Notes: generated by a model from the sequence alone, not told the origin. Positions 27,277-37,338 are shown, counted from the stretch's first letter. The stretch: DNA of 64,000 nt from Acidobacteriota bacterium (GCA_003222675.1 QHWT01000055.1:256564-320563); one strand, 5' to 3'. Program-made: numbers and translations.

Positions 27277-27437
27277 AGGTGCTAGATGCCAGGTGCTCGG
27301 TGCTGCGTGCGGGGTGCCCAGTGCGGTCGCGGTAAATCGTACAGATGTCGATCAGGCGCAGCGGTTTCACTCAGCAGAGCACGAGCACCTCGGCACAGAG
27401 CACCTCAACTCACCTGACAAGGCAGCCACCGAGCACG
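27277..27437. repeat. Inverted word repeat (GGTGCT / AGCACC)
   Basis: The left arm has GGTGCTAG, AGGTGCTCGGTGCTG and GGGGTGCC; after a loop near 27330-27370 the right arm has CAGAGCACGAGCACC, GGCACAGAGCACC and GAGCACG. It sits between lhr and a divergent small gene. Confidence 0.65.
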
Positions 27438-27477
27438 TTTTCTGTATTCTGCCTCCTCTCTCCTGTATTCTTAAGAG

Positions 27478-27744
27478 ATGGGAGATTCGGGAGAAGGCCT
27501 GGTCGACGCGGAAGCACGGATCCAGGAACAAATGGAGGAGCGCGAAGCGGATCGCCGCCGCCGCGCGAATGGCAAGACGCCCGCCGTCGATCCAGAGCGG
27601 CTGCGGGAAATCGAATCGCTGAAGCTCGCGAAAGCGGAGCTCACCAGGCAGGCCGGCGCGACGACGCATCCGATCAGGAAGAAGCAGATCGATGCGGCGC
27701 TCGCCGAGATCGATCGCCGGCTCGCTCAATCACCGGCGAAATAA
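27478..27744 (+). CDS. Small charged protein of unknown function
   Basis: An 88-residue, highly charged and probably coiled-coil protein (IQEQMEEREADRRRR, then KKQIDAALAEIDRRLAQ). It has no signal peptide, membrane segment or cysteine. The ATG follows AAGAG, and the upstream stretch has two copies of CTGTATTCT that could supply a -10 box. It is convergent with the Ser/Thr kinase gene, 8 bases apart. I do not recognise the family; codon use looks like that of its neighbours, so I think it is real. Confidence 0.55.
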   Translation: MGDSGEGLVDAEARIQEQMEEREADRRRRANGKTPAVDPERLREIESLKLAKAELTRQAGATTHPIRKKQIDAALAEIDRRLAQSPAK

Positions 27745-27752
27745 GCGGCGGC

Positions 27753-30408
27753 TTACGACGGCTCGCCCGAGCCGATCGCCTGGACGACGGCCGCCGCGAA
27801 TTCCTGCGGGGAAGGTGGCCGCCTGTGCGGATCCATCTCCAGTGCGCCCATGACGACGCGCTGGAGTGGCGCGGGCACGCGCGCGGCCGCGGAGATCAGA
27901 GGCCGGGCGCCGCGATCCTGCGCAAGGATCACGTCCGCAAGCGACCCGCGGCTGAACGGCAGCGTGCCGCTGAGCATTTCGTACGCGATCACGCCGAGGG
28001 CGAACACGTCCGTGCGGTGATCGGGGGACGCTCCCCGGAGTTGCTCGGGCGCCATATAGGCCGGGGTGCCGACGATAGATCCGGCCGCCGTCAGTGTGGC
28101 GTCGGGCCCCGATCGCGTCTCTTCCGCGGCGTCGCCAACGAGCTTCGCCACCCCGAAGTCCAGCACCTTGGCCTCGATCTCTCCGGTTGCCGGCAGCAGG
28201 ATGTTCTCCGGCTTGAGATCCCGGTGCAGCACCCCTTCGCGGTGCGCCGCCTCTATTGCGTGACAGATGGCCGACAGGATTCGCGCCGCGCGCGCGGGAT
28301 CCAGCGATCCTTCGCGCTGCAGCACGCGCCGCAGATCTTCGCCTTTCACGAGCTCCATTACCAGATAGGCGCCGCCATCGGGAAACGTGCCGAAGTCGAA
28401 GATCGACACGATACCCGGGTGCTGCAGCCGCGCGACGATTTGCGCCTCGCGACGGAAGCGCCGCCGCGCATCCATGTCCTGGAGCAGATCCGCTCGCACG
28501 ACCTTCACCGCGACAAGGCGATCGAGCCGTACATCGCGCGCGCGATAGACGGCGCCCATGCCGCCGCGGCCGATCAACTGTTCGATCCGGTACTTGTTAT
28601 CGACGACGCGTGGCACCGCACCCACCGGCTTGAGCGCTGAACCATCCACCGGGCACAGCGTGACGCCCGCGTCCTCACACCGGCCGCATCGGGGGCATTC
28701 CATCATCGGCAGTTGCGGCGTCTCGATCACGCGCGTCGTCGCGGACGCGCTGTCTTCGGCGCGGCGCCGGAGGCGAGCGACATCGAGTCCGAGGCCGAGC
28801 TGTCCCGCGATTGTCGCGAGCAGCTCGCGATCCTCGGCGGTGTAGGCTTCTTCTGATCGTTTCGCGCCGAGCACGATCGCCCCGACGAGCGATCGATTCT
28901 GGCCGAGTACCGGCACGATCAGCGCGATCGCAGTCTGCTCGAGCCACGCGATTTCGGACGCCGGCAGGCGGCGCGCCGGCGATCGCGGATCGTCCAGGAA
29001 AATCTCCAGCGGCTCCTCCGACCACCGCAGCATCGTCACGATGCCACCGTCGAGTGGCAGCGACGGAATGTCGCCGCCGATGCGTGTCACCACGGCGAGG
29101 CGCCCGTCCTCCATGCTGCTGACCAGCATGGCAATGGCTTCGGGGTGGAGCGCCTGCTCGATCTGATGGACCACCAGCGCGGAGAGATCGGCGGAATCCG
29201 TCTCGAAGCGCACGCGGCTCGCGAGCGAGAGCAGGATCTTGCGCGCATCGTACTCCTCGCGAAAGAAGCGCTGGTCGAGCCACTGCCGCGCGCGATCGCG
29301 ATAGCGCAGCCCCGCGACGCTCGCCGCGAGCAATGCGAGATAGACGACGGAACCGCTCGGCAGGAAGGACGGCAAGCACGGTGAGGGTCCGGCTCGCCAG
29401 CGCGTATTGAATGCTGCGTCGCAGCACGACGCGCGGCCCGAGCACGCGCGCGACGCCGACGGCATATGTGAGTCCGAACGCCGGCAGCAGCACCAACGCC
29501 TGCAGGAATGCTGTGACCGGCCTGGAAAACGATGGCGCGTCGACGGCCAGCAGCGACGCAACGATCGGCGTTCCGTCCTTGATCGCGAAGGCCAGGACGC
29601 CGGGAATCGCGGTGTAAAGCGCCATGCGGATGCGACGGCGCTGGTTTCCATCCTGGTTGAAGCGGAACCGATGCCATCCCTCGGCGATGACGGCGACGTT
29701 AATCGCGAGGCCGGCGGCGAACGACGCGAAGTAGGCGCCCGGGTGCGTGGCATCCCAGACGGCGGCGTCGAGCAGCCGATCCACGCCGACGAGATAGAGC
29801 GACGTCGCCGTCGCGAGCAGGATCATCGGCGCCGCCGCGGCGAACGGAACGGCGTGCAGCCAGCCGTGCTTGCGCAACAGCGCCGATGGTGTCGGGAAAT
29901 AGAGGACGGCGAGGGCAATGACGGGAAATGCCAGCGGTCCCGCCAGCCAGGTGAAAACCGTCAGCGCACGATCGAGCCCCGGCGGCAACACTCGTTCGAC
30001 GCCGAGCAAAGGCCCGCCGCCGCCGACCGCACTCAACGCGAGCGCGATCACCGAGAGTTGCGCGGTCAAATCGCTGCTGCGCAGCAGGAACAGCACGAGC
30101 CCGGCGACCGTGAAGACGACGATCTGCACGATCATGCCCGGACGACGGCTCGTCGACGCCCGCGCGGCGCCTGACCAGTATTCGTCGCGCCAGTGCGCGA
30201 TTGCCGCGCGTCTCGCGTCGATCGCGACGGGCGATCGAAGCTCGGGCGGCCGCGTGACGATCGGCTGGATCGACGTCGCTCCCGGCGGATGGCTGCGTAC
30301 GAACCCGACCTGAACCACGGAGTAGATCACCGTCAGCAGAATGATCGCGGCGGTGACCCCGAGTTGTAGGGAGAAGCGGTCGAGTGGGACGCGGTCACGC
30401 GGATCCAC
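27753..30408 (-). pseudogene. Membrane GAF-domain Ser/Thr protein kinase with an internal frameshift
   Basis: Two frames together make one large protein. The upstream part has an N-terminal helix, a periplasmic loop and about eight membrane helices, ending SRTLTVLAVLP. The downstream part begins FLPSGSVVYLALLAASVAGLRYRDRARQWLD, continues with a GAF domain (about EQALHPEAIAML to LATIAGQLG), a C4 zinc ribbon (CPRCGRC ... LCPVDG) and a kinase domain with IGRGGMG, VAVKVV, HRDLKPEN, DFGVAK and GTPAYMAPEQ. The frame changes near 29345-29375, where roughly one helix seems lost. The downstream fragment has no good start. The 5' end lies in a repeat; the GTG at 30408 is a guess. Confidence 0.8.
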
Positions 30409-30420
30409 AGGTGGCACCGA

Positions 30421-30655
30421 TGATACAGCCACGGATTTCACGGATCAGACGGATCAAACACAATAAGCCACGGATCTCACAGACAACACGGATCAGAACA
30501 AAGCCAAATCCGTGAAATCCGTGAGATCCGTGGCTCTAAGAAACCGGATCCGTGAAATCCGTGAGATCCGTGGCTCTAGGCAAACCGGATCCGTGAAATC
30601 CGTGAGATCCGTGGCTCTAGGCAAACCGGTGGATCCGTGGTTGAAGCCGATCCCG
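30421..30655. repeat. Inverted repeat island with three 41-bp direct copies (ATCCGTGA words)
   Basis: The left arm has CCACGGATTTCACGGATC words. The right arm has three tandem copies (period 40-41 bases, starting near 30504, 30544 and 30585) built of ATCCGTGAA, ATCCGTGAG and ATCCGTGG, the reverse complement of the left. It separates the kinase remnant from ftsH and reaches within 15 bases of the ftsH stop. Confidence 0.85.
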
Positions 30656-30668
30656 TGTGATCTGCGGC

Positions 30669-32474
30669 CTAATTCGCGTTCGACTGCGCGAGCAATTCTT
30701 TGATGTGGTCCGCTTCCAACGCTTCATGCTCGAGAAGCGCCTCGGCGAGCGCCTTGACCGCCATCCGGTTGCGGTCGAGCAGATCGTGCGCGAGACGGTA
30801 GCCGCCATCGAGGATCTTCTCGATCTCGTCGTCCACACGGCGGGCGGTGGCCTCGCTCATGGCGTGCGGCTTGTCGGGATCGAAGCTGTTGCCTGGCTTC
30901 CGGAACGCGCGCATCCCGAGCGACGACATGCCCCACTCGCACACCATGTGCTGCGCGATGTCGGTGGCGCGCTCGATGTCGTTCGACGCCCCGCTCGTCA
31001 TGTGATCCATGAAGAGCTCCTCCGCGACGCGGCCGCCCATCAGCACGGCCACCTGCGTTTCGAGATAACCCTTCGTGTAGGTGTGACGATCCGCCTCGGG
31101 CAGCTGCATCGTGACGCCCATCGCCCGGCCCCGCGGGATGATCGTGACCTTGTGCAGCGGATCGGCCTTCGGCAGGAGCGCGGCCACGACCGCGTGTCCC
31201 GCTTCGTGGTAGGCGCAGTTCAGGCGATCGAGCTCGCTCAGCACCACCGATCGGCGCTCGACGCCCATGAGCACCTTATCGCGGGCTGCTTCCATGTCGC
31301 TGCCACCGACCCGCTCGCGGCCGGCGCGCGCCGCCATGAGCGCTGCTTCGTTGACGAGATTCGCGAGGTCCGCACCCGAGAATCCGGGCGTTCCGCGCGC
31401 GATCGACCGCAGGTTCACGTCGTCTGCCGTCACGACCTTGCGCGAGTGAACGGTGAGAATGGCCTCACGCCCCTTGAGATCCGGATTCCCGACCATCACC
31501 TGGCGGTCGAACCGCCCGGGTCGGAGGAGCGCCGGATCGAGAATGTCCTGACGGTTCGTCGCCGCGATCACGACGATGCCCTGAGTGGACTCGAAGCCGT
31601 CCATTTCAACGAGCAGCTGGTTCAGCGTCTGCTCGCGCTCTTCATGGCTGAGCGAGCTGCCGCCGCGGCTTCGGCCGACGGCATCGAGCTCGTCGATGAA
31701 GACGATGCACGATTTGTGGCGGCGGGCGTCCTTGAATAGCCGCCGCACGCGCGCGGCGCCGACGCCGGCATACATCTCGACGAAATCGGAGCCGCTGGCA
31801 AAGATGAACGGCACGCCCGCTTCGCCCGCGATCGATCGCGCAAGCAGCGTCTTTCCCGTGCCCGGAGGACCGATGAGCAGCACGCCCTTCGGAATGCGAC
31901 CGCCAATCGATGCGAACCGCTGCGGCTGTCGAAGGAAGTCGACGATCTCCTTCACCTCGTCCTTCGCTTCGTCGACGCCCGCGACATCCTGGAACGTGAC
32001 GACCTGGTCGCCGCGCTCCGCGAGCTTCGCGCGGCCTGGCGTATGGATCCGCCCCGCGGTGCTGCGATAGACGGTGAAGCCGAGCAGCGCGAGAAATGCG
32101 ACTGCGATCGCCAGTGCGCCGCCGCTGAGCGAGCCGGGCTCCGGCGCCGCCTGCACATCGATGCGAATGCCGCGCTTCAGCGCGAGGTCCGACACGAACG
32201 ACGCGTTCGCGAGGAACTCGGGGGGCGCAACCGTGTGCGCCTGCCGTCCGTCGCCGAGTGTCAGTTCGATCCCGTCCTGTGAGGAGCGGACGTAGGTGAC
32301 ATCGCCGCGCTCGATCAGTTGGAGGAATTCCGAGAAGGCGAGCTCCGGCGGCTGATGCCGCGTGCGGACGACGTGGACAGCCGCGCCAATCGCAAGGGCA
32401 AGCACAATCCCGGCGGGAACGAAGAAGCGTTTACGTCGAAACAGCGGTGGCACCACAGGACAATTCCGTTTCAC
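30669..32474 (-). CDS. ftsH: ATP-dependent zinc metalloprotease FtsH
   Basis: A 601-residue membrane protease. Two N-terminal helices (about 17-37 and 118-136) enclose a short periplasmic domain. The AAA+ domain has [20 protein letters not shown], a second-region Arg cluster ([10 protein letters not shown]) and the FtsH-specific pore segment [10 protein letters not shown]. The M41 zinc site is HEAGH at about residue 420, with D in the SGASND motif. It degrades membrane and short-lived cytoplasmic proteins. It is followed by a 9-base repeat island. The start GTG at 32474 is uncertain by a few codons. Confidence 0.96.
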   Translation of the reverse strand: MKRNCPVVPPLFRRKRFFVPAGIVLALAIGAAVHVVRTRHQPPELAFSEFLQLIERGDVTYVRSSQDGIELTLGDGRQAHTVAPPEFLANASFVSDLALKRGIRIDVQAAPEPGSLSGGALAIAVAFLALLGFTVYRSTAGRIHTPGRAKLAERGDQVVTFQDVAGVDEAKDEVKEIVDFLRQPQRFASIGGRIPKGVLLIGPPGTGKTLLARSIAGEAGVPFIFASGSDFVEMYAGVGAARVRRLFKDARRHKSCIVFIDELDAVGRSRGGSSLSHEEREQTLNQLLVEMDGFESTQGIVVIAATNRQDILDPALLRPGRFDRQVMVGNPDLKGREAILTVHSRKVVTADDVNLRSIARGTPGFSGADLANLVNEAALMAARAGRERVGGSDMEAARDKVLMGVERRSVVLSELDRLNCAYHEAGHAVVAALLPKADPLHKVTIIPRGRAMGVTMQLPEADRHTYTKGYLETQVAVLMGGRVAEELFMDHMTSGASNDIERATDIAQHMVCEWGMSSLGMRAFRKPGNSFDPDKPHAMSEATARRVDDEIEKILDGGYRLAHDLLDRNRMAVKALAEALLEHEALEADHIKELLAQSNAN

Positions 32475-32616
32475 GAAGGCTGCGCCAGCGGAAACCCGCC
32501 CGTGAACGTAGCGGGTCGCCCCACAGACCTCCCGCCTTGCAACTTTCTCAGGCGGCGGCTTTTAGGTGAAAAAAGGACACTCCGCTGGGGATTGGAATGT
32601 GTTGTGATTCTACACG

Positions 32617-33342
32617 ATGCTGGGAGCGAACGCCAAGCCCGGCCGTATTCTTTTTGCGGCCGCGGCCGTGCACGCCTACACGGCGAGCGGTGCCGTCCTC
32701 GCCTTCATCGGCATTCGCGCTGTGTTCGCCGGTGACGTGCGGCTCGCGTTCGCAATGATGCTGATCGCGACGCTCGTCGATTCCACGGATGGGGTCCTCG
32801 CGCGCGCGGTCCGGGTGAAAGAAACGCTCCCGTCCGTCGACGGCGCGCGCATCGACGATATCGTCGACTACCTCACGTTCGTCGTCCTGCCGATGCTGCT
32901 GCTGGACCGATTCGGGTTTCTGCCGTCTCCGGTGGCGCTGCTCGTGGTCGCGATCGTGCTGCTGAGCAGCGCCTATGGCTTCGGTTCGGCCGATGCCAAG
33001 ACGGCCGATCATTTCTTTACGGGATTTCCGTCGTACTGGAACATCGTGGCGTTGTATCTCTACATCTTCGCCGTCCCGCCGGCGCTGACGGCGGCGATCC
33101 TGATCCTGCTGAGCGCGCTCGTGTTCGTGCGCATCGGGTACGTCCATCCGTCGCGGACGCCAGCGCTGCGCCGGTTGACGGTGACGCTCGGAAGCGCGTG
33201 GGCCGTGTCGCTTGCCGGGCTGATCGGCTGGTTGCCGTCTCCCCCACGGTGGCTGGCGATCGCGTCGCTGGCGTTTCCCGTCTATTACATCGTGCTCTCG
33301 CTCGTGCTGCATGCGCGACGGCGGCCGGTGCCCGCCGAATGA
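32617..33342 (+). CDS. pcs: Phosphatidylcholine synthase (CDP-alcohol phosphatidyltransferase)
   Basis: A 241-residue membrane protein with about seven helices. The CDP-alcohol motif reads DSTDGVLARAVRVKETLPSV and DGARIDDIVDY, the Pcs-specific spacing in which D-G-x-x-D-D-x-x-D follows KExLP. It condenses CDP-diacylglycerol with choline to make phosphatidylcholine in the inner membrane. Family assignment comes from motif spacing; another CDP-alcohol transferase is possible. The stop overlaps the next gene's ATG (ATGA at 33339-33342), so it is coupled to a PBP gene. It is divergent from ftsH. Confidence 0.82.
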   Translation: MLGANAKPGRILFAAAAVHAYTASGAVLAFIGIRAVFAGDVRLAFAMMLIATLVDSTDGVLARAVRVKETLPSVDGARIDDIVDYLTFVVLPMLLLDRFGFLPSPVALLVVAIVLLSSAYGFGSADAKTADHFFTGFPSYWNIVALYLYIFAVPPALTAAILILLSALVFVRIGYVHPSRTPALRRLTVTLGSAWAVSLAGLIGWLPSPPRWLAIASLAFPVYYIVLSLVLHARRRPVPAE

Positions 33343-35351
33343 TCCGCGTCAATCGCCGGACCCAGGATCGCGTTGCAGGCGTGCTATTCGCCTGCCTCGT
33401 CGCCGCGACGGCGATTCTCGTCGTCTGGTCCATGCGACAGGGGTGGGCGGTGTACAAGCTGCGTCGCGGCGTTGGCGACACGTGGTTCTACGCGGCCGAC
33501 GGGCGGCCGTGGTTCCGCATGGACGAGCAGCGGCGCGACGTGTCGCTGGACGAGATCGCGCCGGACCTGCAGCACGCCGTCATTGCGGTCGAGGATCATC
33601 GTTTTTATCATCACATCGGCATTGATCCGATCGGGTTCGGCCGGGCCCTCTGGCGCGATGTGCGGCACGGCAATCGGGCGGAAGGCGGGAGCACGCTGAC
33701 GCAGCAGCTCGCGCGGACCTTGTTCCTGTCGAACAAGCGCACGCTTGGACGCAAGGCGCAGGAAGCGGCGCTGGCGCTGCTGCTCGAACAGGAGCTGTCG
33801 AAGAAGCAGATTCTCGAGCTCTATCTCAATCGCATTTACCTGAGCGGCGGCGTCTACGGCGTCGAGACGATGTCCCGGAATTTGTACGGAAAGCCGGCGA
33901 GCGGGCTGACGCTCGCGGAATCCGCGCTGATTGCCGGCCTTGTTCGCGCGCCATCGGCGCTGTCGCCGTGGTCGAACCTCGATGGCGCGATCGATCGCAG
34001 CCGCGTGGTCCTGCAGCGCATGCGAGAAGAGGAGTTCATCACGGTCGACCAGGAGAAGAACGCGCTCCGCGCGCGGATACGAATCCGCCCGTATCCCGGC
34101 GCCACCGAGGCGCGCTGGGGTTACGCGAAGGAGTTCCTGCGGCAGCAATTCCGGGATCGGTTCGGCGGCGATCATCCGCCCGACTGGAGTGTGCGCACGA
34201 CGTTCGTGCCGGAGCTGCAGGACGCAGCGGAGCGCGCCGTGGAGAACGGCATGCGCCGCTTCGGTAACAAGGAACTGCAGGCGGCGCTCGTCGCGATCGA
34301 TCCCGCGACGGGAGACATTCTCGCGATGGTCGGCGGCCGCGATTTCCGGGAGTCACAGTTCAACCGCGCGTGGCGCAGCCGCCGGCAGCCGGGCTCCGCG
34401 TTCAAGCCGTTGCTGTATGCGGCGGCCCTCGAACACGGATACTCGCCGGTGAGCGTCTTGAACGGTCTCGCGACGATCCAGCCGCAGGGACCCGACGAGT
34501 GGGCGCCGCGGAATGCAACGGGCGAGGATCCCGATGCGCTCACGCTGCGGGCCGCGCTGATCGAATCGAACAACCGCGCCGCGACGTTACTCCAACAGCG
34601 CCTCGGCACGCGTCCGGTACTGCGGCTTGCCTCGGACGTCGGCTTGCGCGATCTCCCTGACGTCCCGTCGCTCTCGCTCGGCACCGGCCTCGTCACGCCG
34701 CTGGATCTCACCGCCGCGTTCTCGATGTTTCCGAACGGCGGCTTGGCGGTGCGCGCCCGAGGGCTGACGAGTGTGCTCGATGCGGATGGCGGCGTCGCGT
34801 TCGACAATCCCGCGCGCGCCAACCGCGTCATCTCCGCGCAGGTTGCGTATCAGATGGTCTCCATGCTCCAGGACGTGATGGACCGCGGCACTGCCAGCGC
34901 GGCGCGCTCGGCGTTCGGCATCAGGTTCCCGTCGGGAGGAAAGACCGGCACGACCGACGACTTCAAGGATGCGTGGTTCGTGGGGTTCAGCTCGTCGCTG
35001 GTCGCAGGCGTGTGGGTCGGGCTCGATCAACCAGCGGCGATCGGCCGCGAGGCATACGGCGCGCGATACGCGCTGCCCCTCTGGAGCGAGTTCATGCGCA
35101 ACGTCTCTCGCAGCCGTCCGCCTCAGGATTTCACTCAGCCGCCAGGGCTGCGCGAAGAGGCGCTATGCCGAGTGTCGTACCTGAGGCCCGTCGAGGAATG
35201 CCCGACATATACGGAGTACTTCAAAGAAGGTGACGAGATCCCCACGCGGCTCTGCCCGATTCACCAAGGCACAGTGAAGCAGCAGATCAAGCGTGCCGTC
35301 CAGGGAATCTTCTCGGCCATCGGCCGGAAGCTGAAGGGAATTTTCAAATAG
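33339..35351 (+). CDS. Class A penicillin-binding protein (PBP1A/1B-like)
   Basis: A 670-residue bifunctional peptidoglycan synthase. It has one N-terminal helix (about 14-32), GT51 catalytic Glu near residue 85 (AVEDHRFYHHIG), EGGSTLTQQLART, and LNRIYLSGGVYGVE; the transpeptidase has SxxK at about S353 (QPGSAFKPL), SNN and KTGTT. The C-terminus holds Cys residues (EALCRVSYLR, TRLCPIHQG) and a basic amphipathic tail. It is coupled to pcs. Together with the PBP at 19040 the window encodes two such synthases, about 35% alike by eye. Confidence 0.95.
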   Translation: MIRVNRRTQDRVAGVLFACLVAATAILVVWSMRQGWAVYKLRRGVGDTWFYAADGRPWFRMDEQRRDVSLDEIAPDLQHAVIAVEDHRFYHHIGIDPIGFGRALWRDVRHGNRAEGGSTLTQQLARTLFLSNKRTLGRKAQEAALALLLEQELSKKQILELYLNRIYLSGGVYGVETMSRNLYGKPASGLTLAESALIAGLVRAPSALSPWSNLDGAIDRSRVVLQRMREEEFITVDQEKNALRARIRIRPYPGATEARWGYAKEFLRQQFRDRFGGDHPPDWSVRTTFVPELQDAAERAVENGMRRFGNKELQAALVAIDPATGDILAMVGGRDFRESQFNRAWRSRRQPGSAFKPLLYAAALEHGYSPVSVLNGLATIQPQGPDEWAPRNATGEDPDALTLRAALIESNNRAATLLQQRLGTRPVLRLASDVGLRDLPDVPSLSLGTGLVTPLDLTAAFSMFPNGGLAVRARGLTSVLDADGGVAFDNPARANRVISAQVAYQMVSMLQDVMDRGTASAARSAFGIRFPSGGKTGTTDDFKDAWFVGFSSSLVAGVWVGLDQPAAIGREAYGARYALPLWSEFMRNVSRSRPPQDFTQPPGLREEALCRVSYLRPVEECPTYTEYFKEGDEIPTRLCPIHQGTVKQQIKRAVQGIFSAIGRKLKGIFK

Positions 35352-35360
35352 CGCGTCTTC

Positions 35361-35435
35361 CAGGTGAGGCGCTGCAGGGCTAAAAGTCCTGCGCTACGGA
35401 TATCGTAGCGCAGTCCTTGAGGGCTGCTGCACCTG
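35361..35435. repeat. Nested palindrome (CTGCGCTACG / CGTAGCGCAG core)
   Basis: A perfect 10-base stem (35389-35398 with 35404-35413, loop GATAT) is enclosed by GCAGGGCT/GGGCTGC and CAGGTG/CACCTG outer arms. It lies between convergent genes (PBP and sugar kinase) and may serve as a bidirectional terminator, although no T-runs follow. Confidence 0.75.
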
Positions 35436-35448
35436 CATCTTCGTCACG

Positions 35449-36447
35449 CTACCGCTGGATCCGCGCCGATCCTCCCTGGGCAAACGCGCGCACCTGGTCG
35501 AGGCTGGCCATCGTGGTATCGCCAGGAAACGTCGTCAGCAGCGCGCCGTGCGCCCAGCCAAGGCGGACCGCCTGCTCCGGCGATTCGCCGCTCATCAGAC
35601 CGTAAAAGAATCCTGACGCAAACCCGTCGCCCCCGCCGACGCGATCGTACACCTCGAGCTCGCACGTGGGAGACACGAACGTCTGCCCGCTGACCCACGC
35701 GACGGCGCCCCAGGTGTGACGATTGGTCGAGTGGACCTCTCGGAGCGTGGTCGCGACGACCTTCATGTTCTGGTACTTCGCGAGCACATCTTCCATCATG
35801 CCGAAGAACGCGCTCGGATCGAGCTTCGACTTTGCCGCGACCTGCGGTCCGCGGATACCGAGGCCCTTCTGCAGGTCCTCCTCATTGCCGACGAGCACGT
35901 CGACGTTGTCGACGATCCTTCCGAGGACGGACTGTGCGCGCGACAGGCCACCGGACGCGGTCCACAGCTTCTCGCGGTAGTTGAGGTCGAACGACACGAC
36001 GGCGCCATGGTTCCGGGCCTGACGCATCGCCTCGATGATCAGCTCCGCCGTCGTCTCCGACAGTGCGGCGAAGATGCCGCCGCTGTGAAACCACCGCACG
36101 CCGGCGCCGAAGATGCTGTTCCAGTCGAAGTCTCCGGGCTTGAGGCGCGCCGCCGCTTCGTTGCTGCGGTTGTAGAACACCACGGGCCCGCGGACGCCGA
36201 AGCCGCGATCGGAGTAGACGGCCGCCATGTTCGGGCCGTGAACGCCGTCGTGGTCGAACATCTTGTAATGCGGCGTCACACCCATCGCACGCACCTGCCC
36301 TGCAATCAATTCGCCGATGGGATATTTCACCATCGCAGTCGCGATGGCCGTGCGCATGCCGAAGCCGTCGGAAAGGTTCGCCGCGCAATTGAACTCGCCG
36401 CCGCTGACGTGAACCGCGCACGACTGCGCCTTCCGGAACGGAATCAT
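35449..36447 (-). CDS. PfkB-family sugar kinase (2-keto-3-deoxygluconate kinase-like), probably 5'-truncated
   Basis: A 332-residue ribokinase-fold enzyme. N-terminal SGGEFNCAANLSDGFGM aligns with the substrate-binding GG of the family. RWFHSGGIFAALSE, SFDLNYREKLW and VLVGNEEDL are typical of KdgK-like kinases, and the catalytic base is in YDRVGGGDGFASGF. Upstream of the ATG the frame continues as GALIHRLDPG, which resembles the usual first strand, but it then hits TGA within an inverted repeat (36498-36546) with no start. The first 15-20 residues are therefore probably lost or start at a rare codon. Activity is uncertain. Confidence 0.82.
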   Translation of the reverse strand: MIPFRKAQSCAVHVSGGEFNCAANLSDGFGMRTAIATAMVKYPIGELIAGQVRAMGVTPHYKMFDHDGVHGPNMAAVYSDRGFGVRGPVVFYNRSNEAAARLKPGDFDWNSIFGAGVRWFHSGGIFAALSETTAELIIEAMRQARNHGAVVSFDLNYREKLWTASGGLSRAQSVLGRIVDNVDVLVGNEEDLQKGLGIRGPQVAAKSKLDPSAFFGMMEDVLAKYQNMKVVATTLREVHSTNRHTWGAVAWVSGQTFVSPTCELEVYDRVGGGDGFASGFFYGLMSGESPEQAVRLGWAHGALLTTFPGDTTMASLDQVRAFAQGGSARIQR

Positions 36448-36497
36448 GCCGGGGTCGAGTCGATGAATGAGCGCGCCGAGCGCGTTTTCACTAGGAG

Positions 36498-36546
36498 GTC
36501 ACGGAGAGCTCTCGTTTTAGAATTCCTGCTCCATGATCTCCGTGAC
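36498..36546. repeat. Inverted repeat GTCACGGAGA / TCTCCGTGAC
   Basis: Perfect 10-base arms (36498-36507, 36537-36546) around a 29-base loop containing GAATTC. It occupies the position where the 5' end of the sugar kinase gene should be. Confidence 0.75.
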
Positions 36547-36570
36547 TCTGAGTAGGCGAGTCCGTAAGCC

Positions 36571-37338
36571 TCACCACACGAACACGGCGGCCCGCCCGTT
36601 CTTTTTCACGAGCGCGGCAATGGTCGCGGCCATCTTATCGCGGCGCGCCAGAAGCGAATTAATCTGCGACTTGTTCAGCCACGCCCCGGCGGCAGCCGAG
36701 ATCGCCCGTTCGTCGAGCGCCTCCATGCGCGTCCATAACGCGGAGTCCACGTGATCGATGGCCTGCGGCAGCGCGCGATCGTCGAGGAACGCCCGCGAGT
36801 GATCGATCAGGTACAGGTTCCACGCGCCATCGACGAGCAGGTTGCCCTTGTTGCGATCCGGATTGCCGATCAGGTCGTCGAACAGCTTCATGCGCGCGAG
36901 CTGCCGCGACCATGACGCCGGTTTGGTCAGCGGCTGCACTTCAGTCCACGTGCGCACGCCCTCGAGCCACAAAATCGCGGCCCCTGGCGCGCCGTCGATT
37001 CTCCGCTCGACGACGACCGGAACCATGCCGAGATCCAGCAGCTTGTCGAGCTCGTACGCGGCGACCTCGGACTTGTAGCTTTCCCAGTAGCCGTTGCGAA
37101 AACCAGGACGCAGCGGCTTCCACGCCGCCGATGTCGCGAGTCCGCCCTCGGCGAAGAATGCACGCTTCGGGTGTGTGACACCGATCTCGATGGCCGCCAT
37201 GCGCGCGACGGGCGCCGCGCGCAGATACGCTTCGTACTCAGCGTTGCGCCCCTCCCACACGCGTGCCGATGCCTGGCCCGAGGAAGGGGCCGTGGCCGGC
37301 GCCTGCGGGAGCAGGAAGAGCAGAGCGAGAAAGAGCAT
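36571..37338 (-). CDS. Secreted HipA/PI3-4 kinase-like fold protein
   Basis: A 255-residue protein with a probable signal peptide (MLFLALLFLLPQAPATA). The C-terminal half has a catalytic loop GNPDRNKGNLLVDGAWNLYLIDHSRAF, the D-x-N-x-x-N and D-H pattern of HipA and phosphatidylinositol-kinase-like folds, plus VPVVVERRIDGAPGAAILWLEG that may hold the ATP lysine. An exported kinase of this type would be unusual, and a short N-lobe suggests a different or lost activity. The ATG at 37338 is chosen because it opens the signal peptide; the longer ORF crosses a repeat. No partner gene is evident. Confidence 0.65.
   Translation of the reverse strand: MLFLALLFLLPQAPATAPSSGQASARVWEGRNAEYEAYLRAAPVARMAAIEIGVTHPKRAFFAEGGLATSAAWKPLRPGFRNGYWESYKSEVAAYELDKLLDLGMVPVVVERRIDGAPGAAILWLEGVRTWTEVQPLTKPASWSRQLARMKLFDDLIGNPDRNKGNLLVDGAWNLYLIDHSRAFLDDRALPQAIDHVDSALWTRMEALDERAISAAAGAWLNKSQINSLLARRDKMAATIAALVKKNGRAAVFVW

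Noticed and set aside
35361..35435. Rho-independent terminator between convergent genes
   Set aside because: The stem is good but no U-run follows on either side, so I list it as a repeat only.
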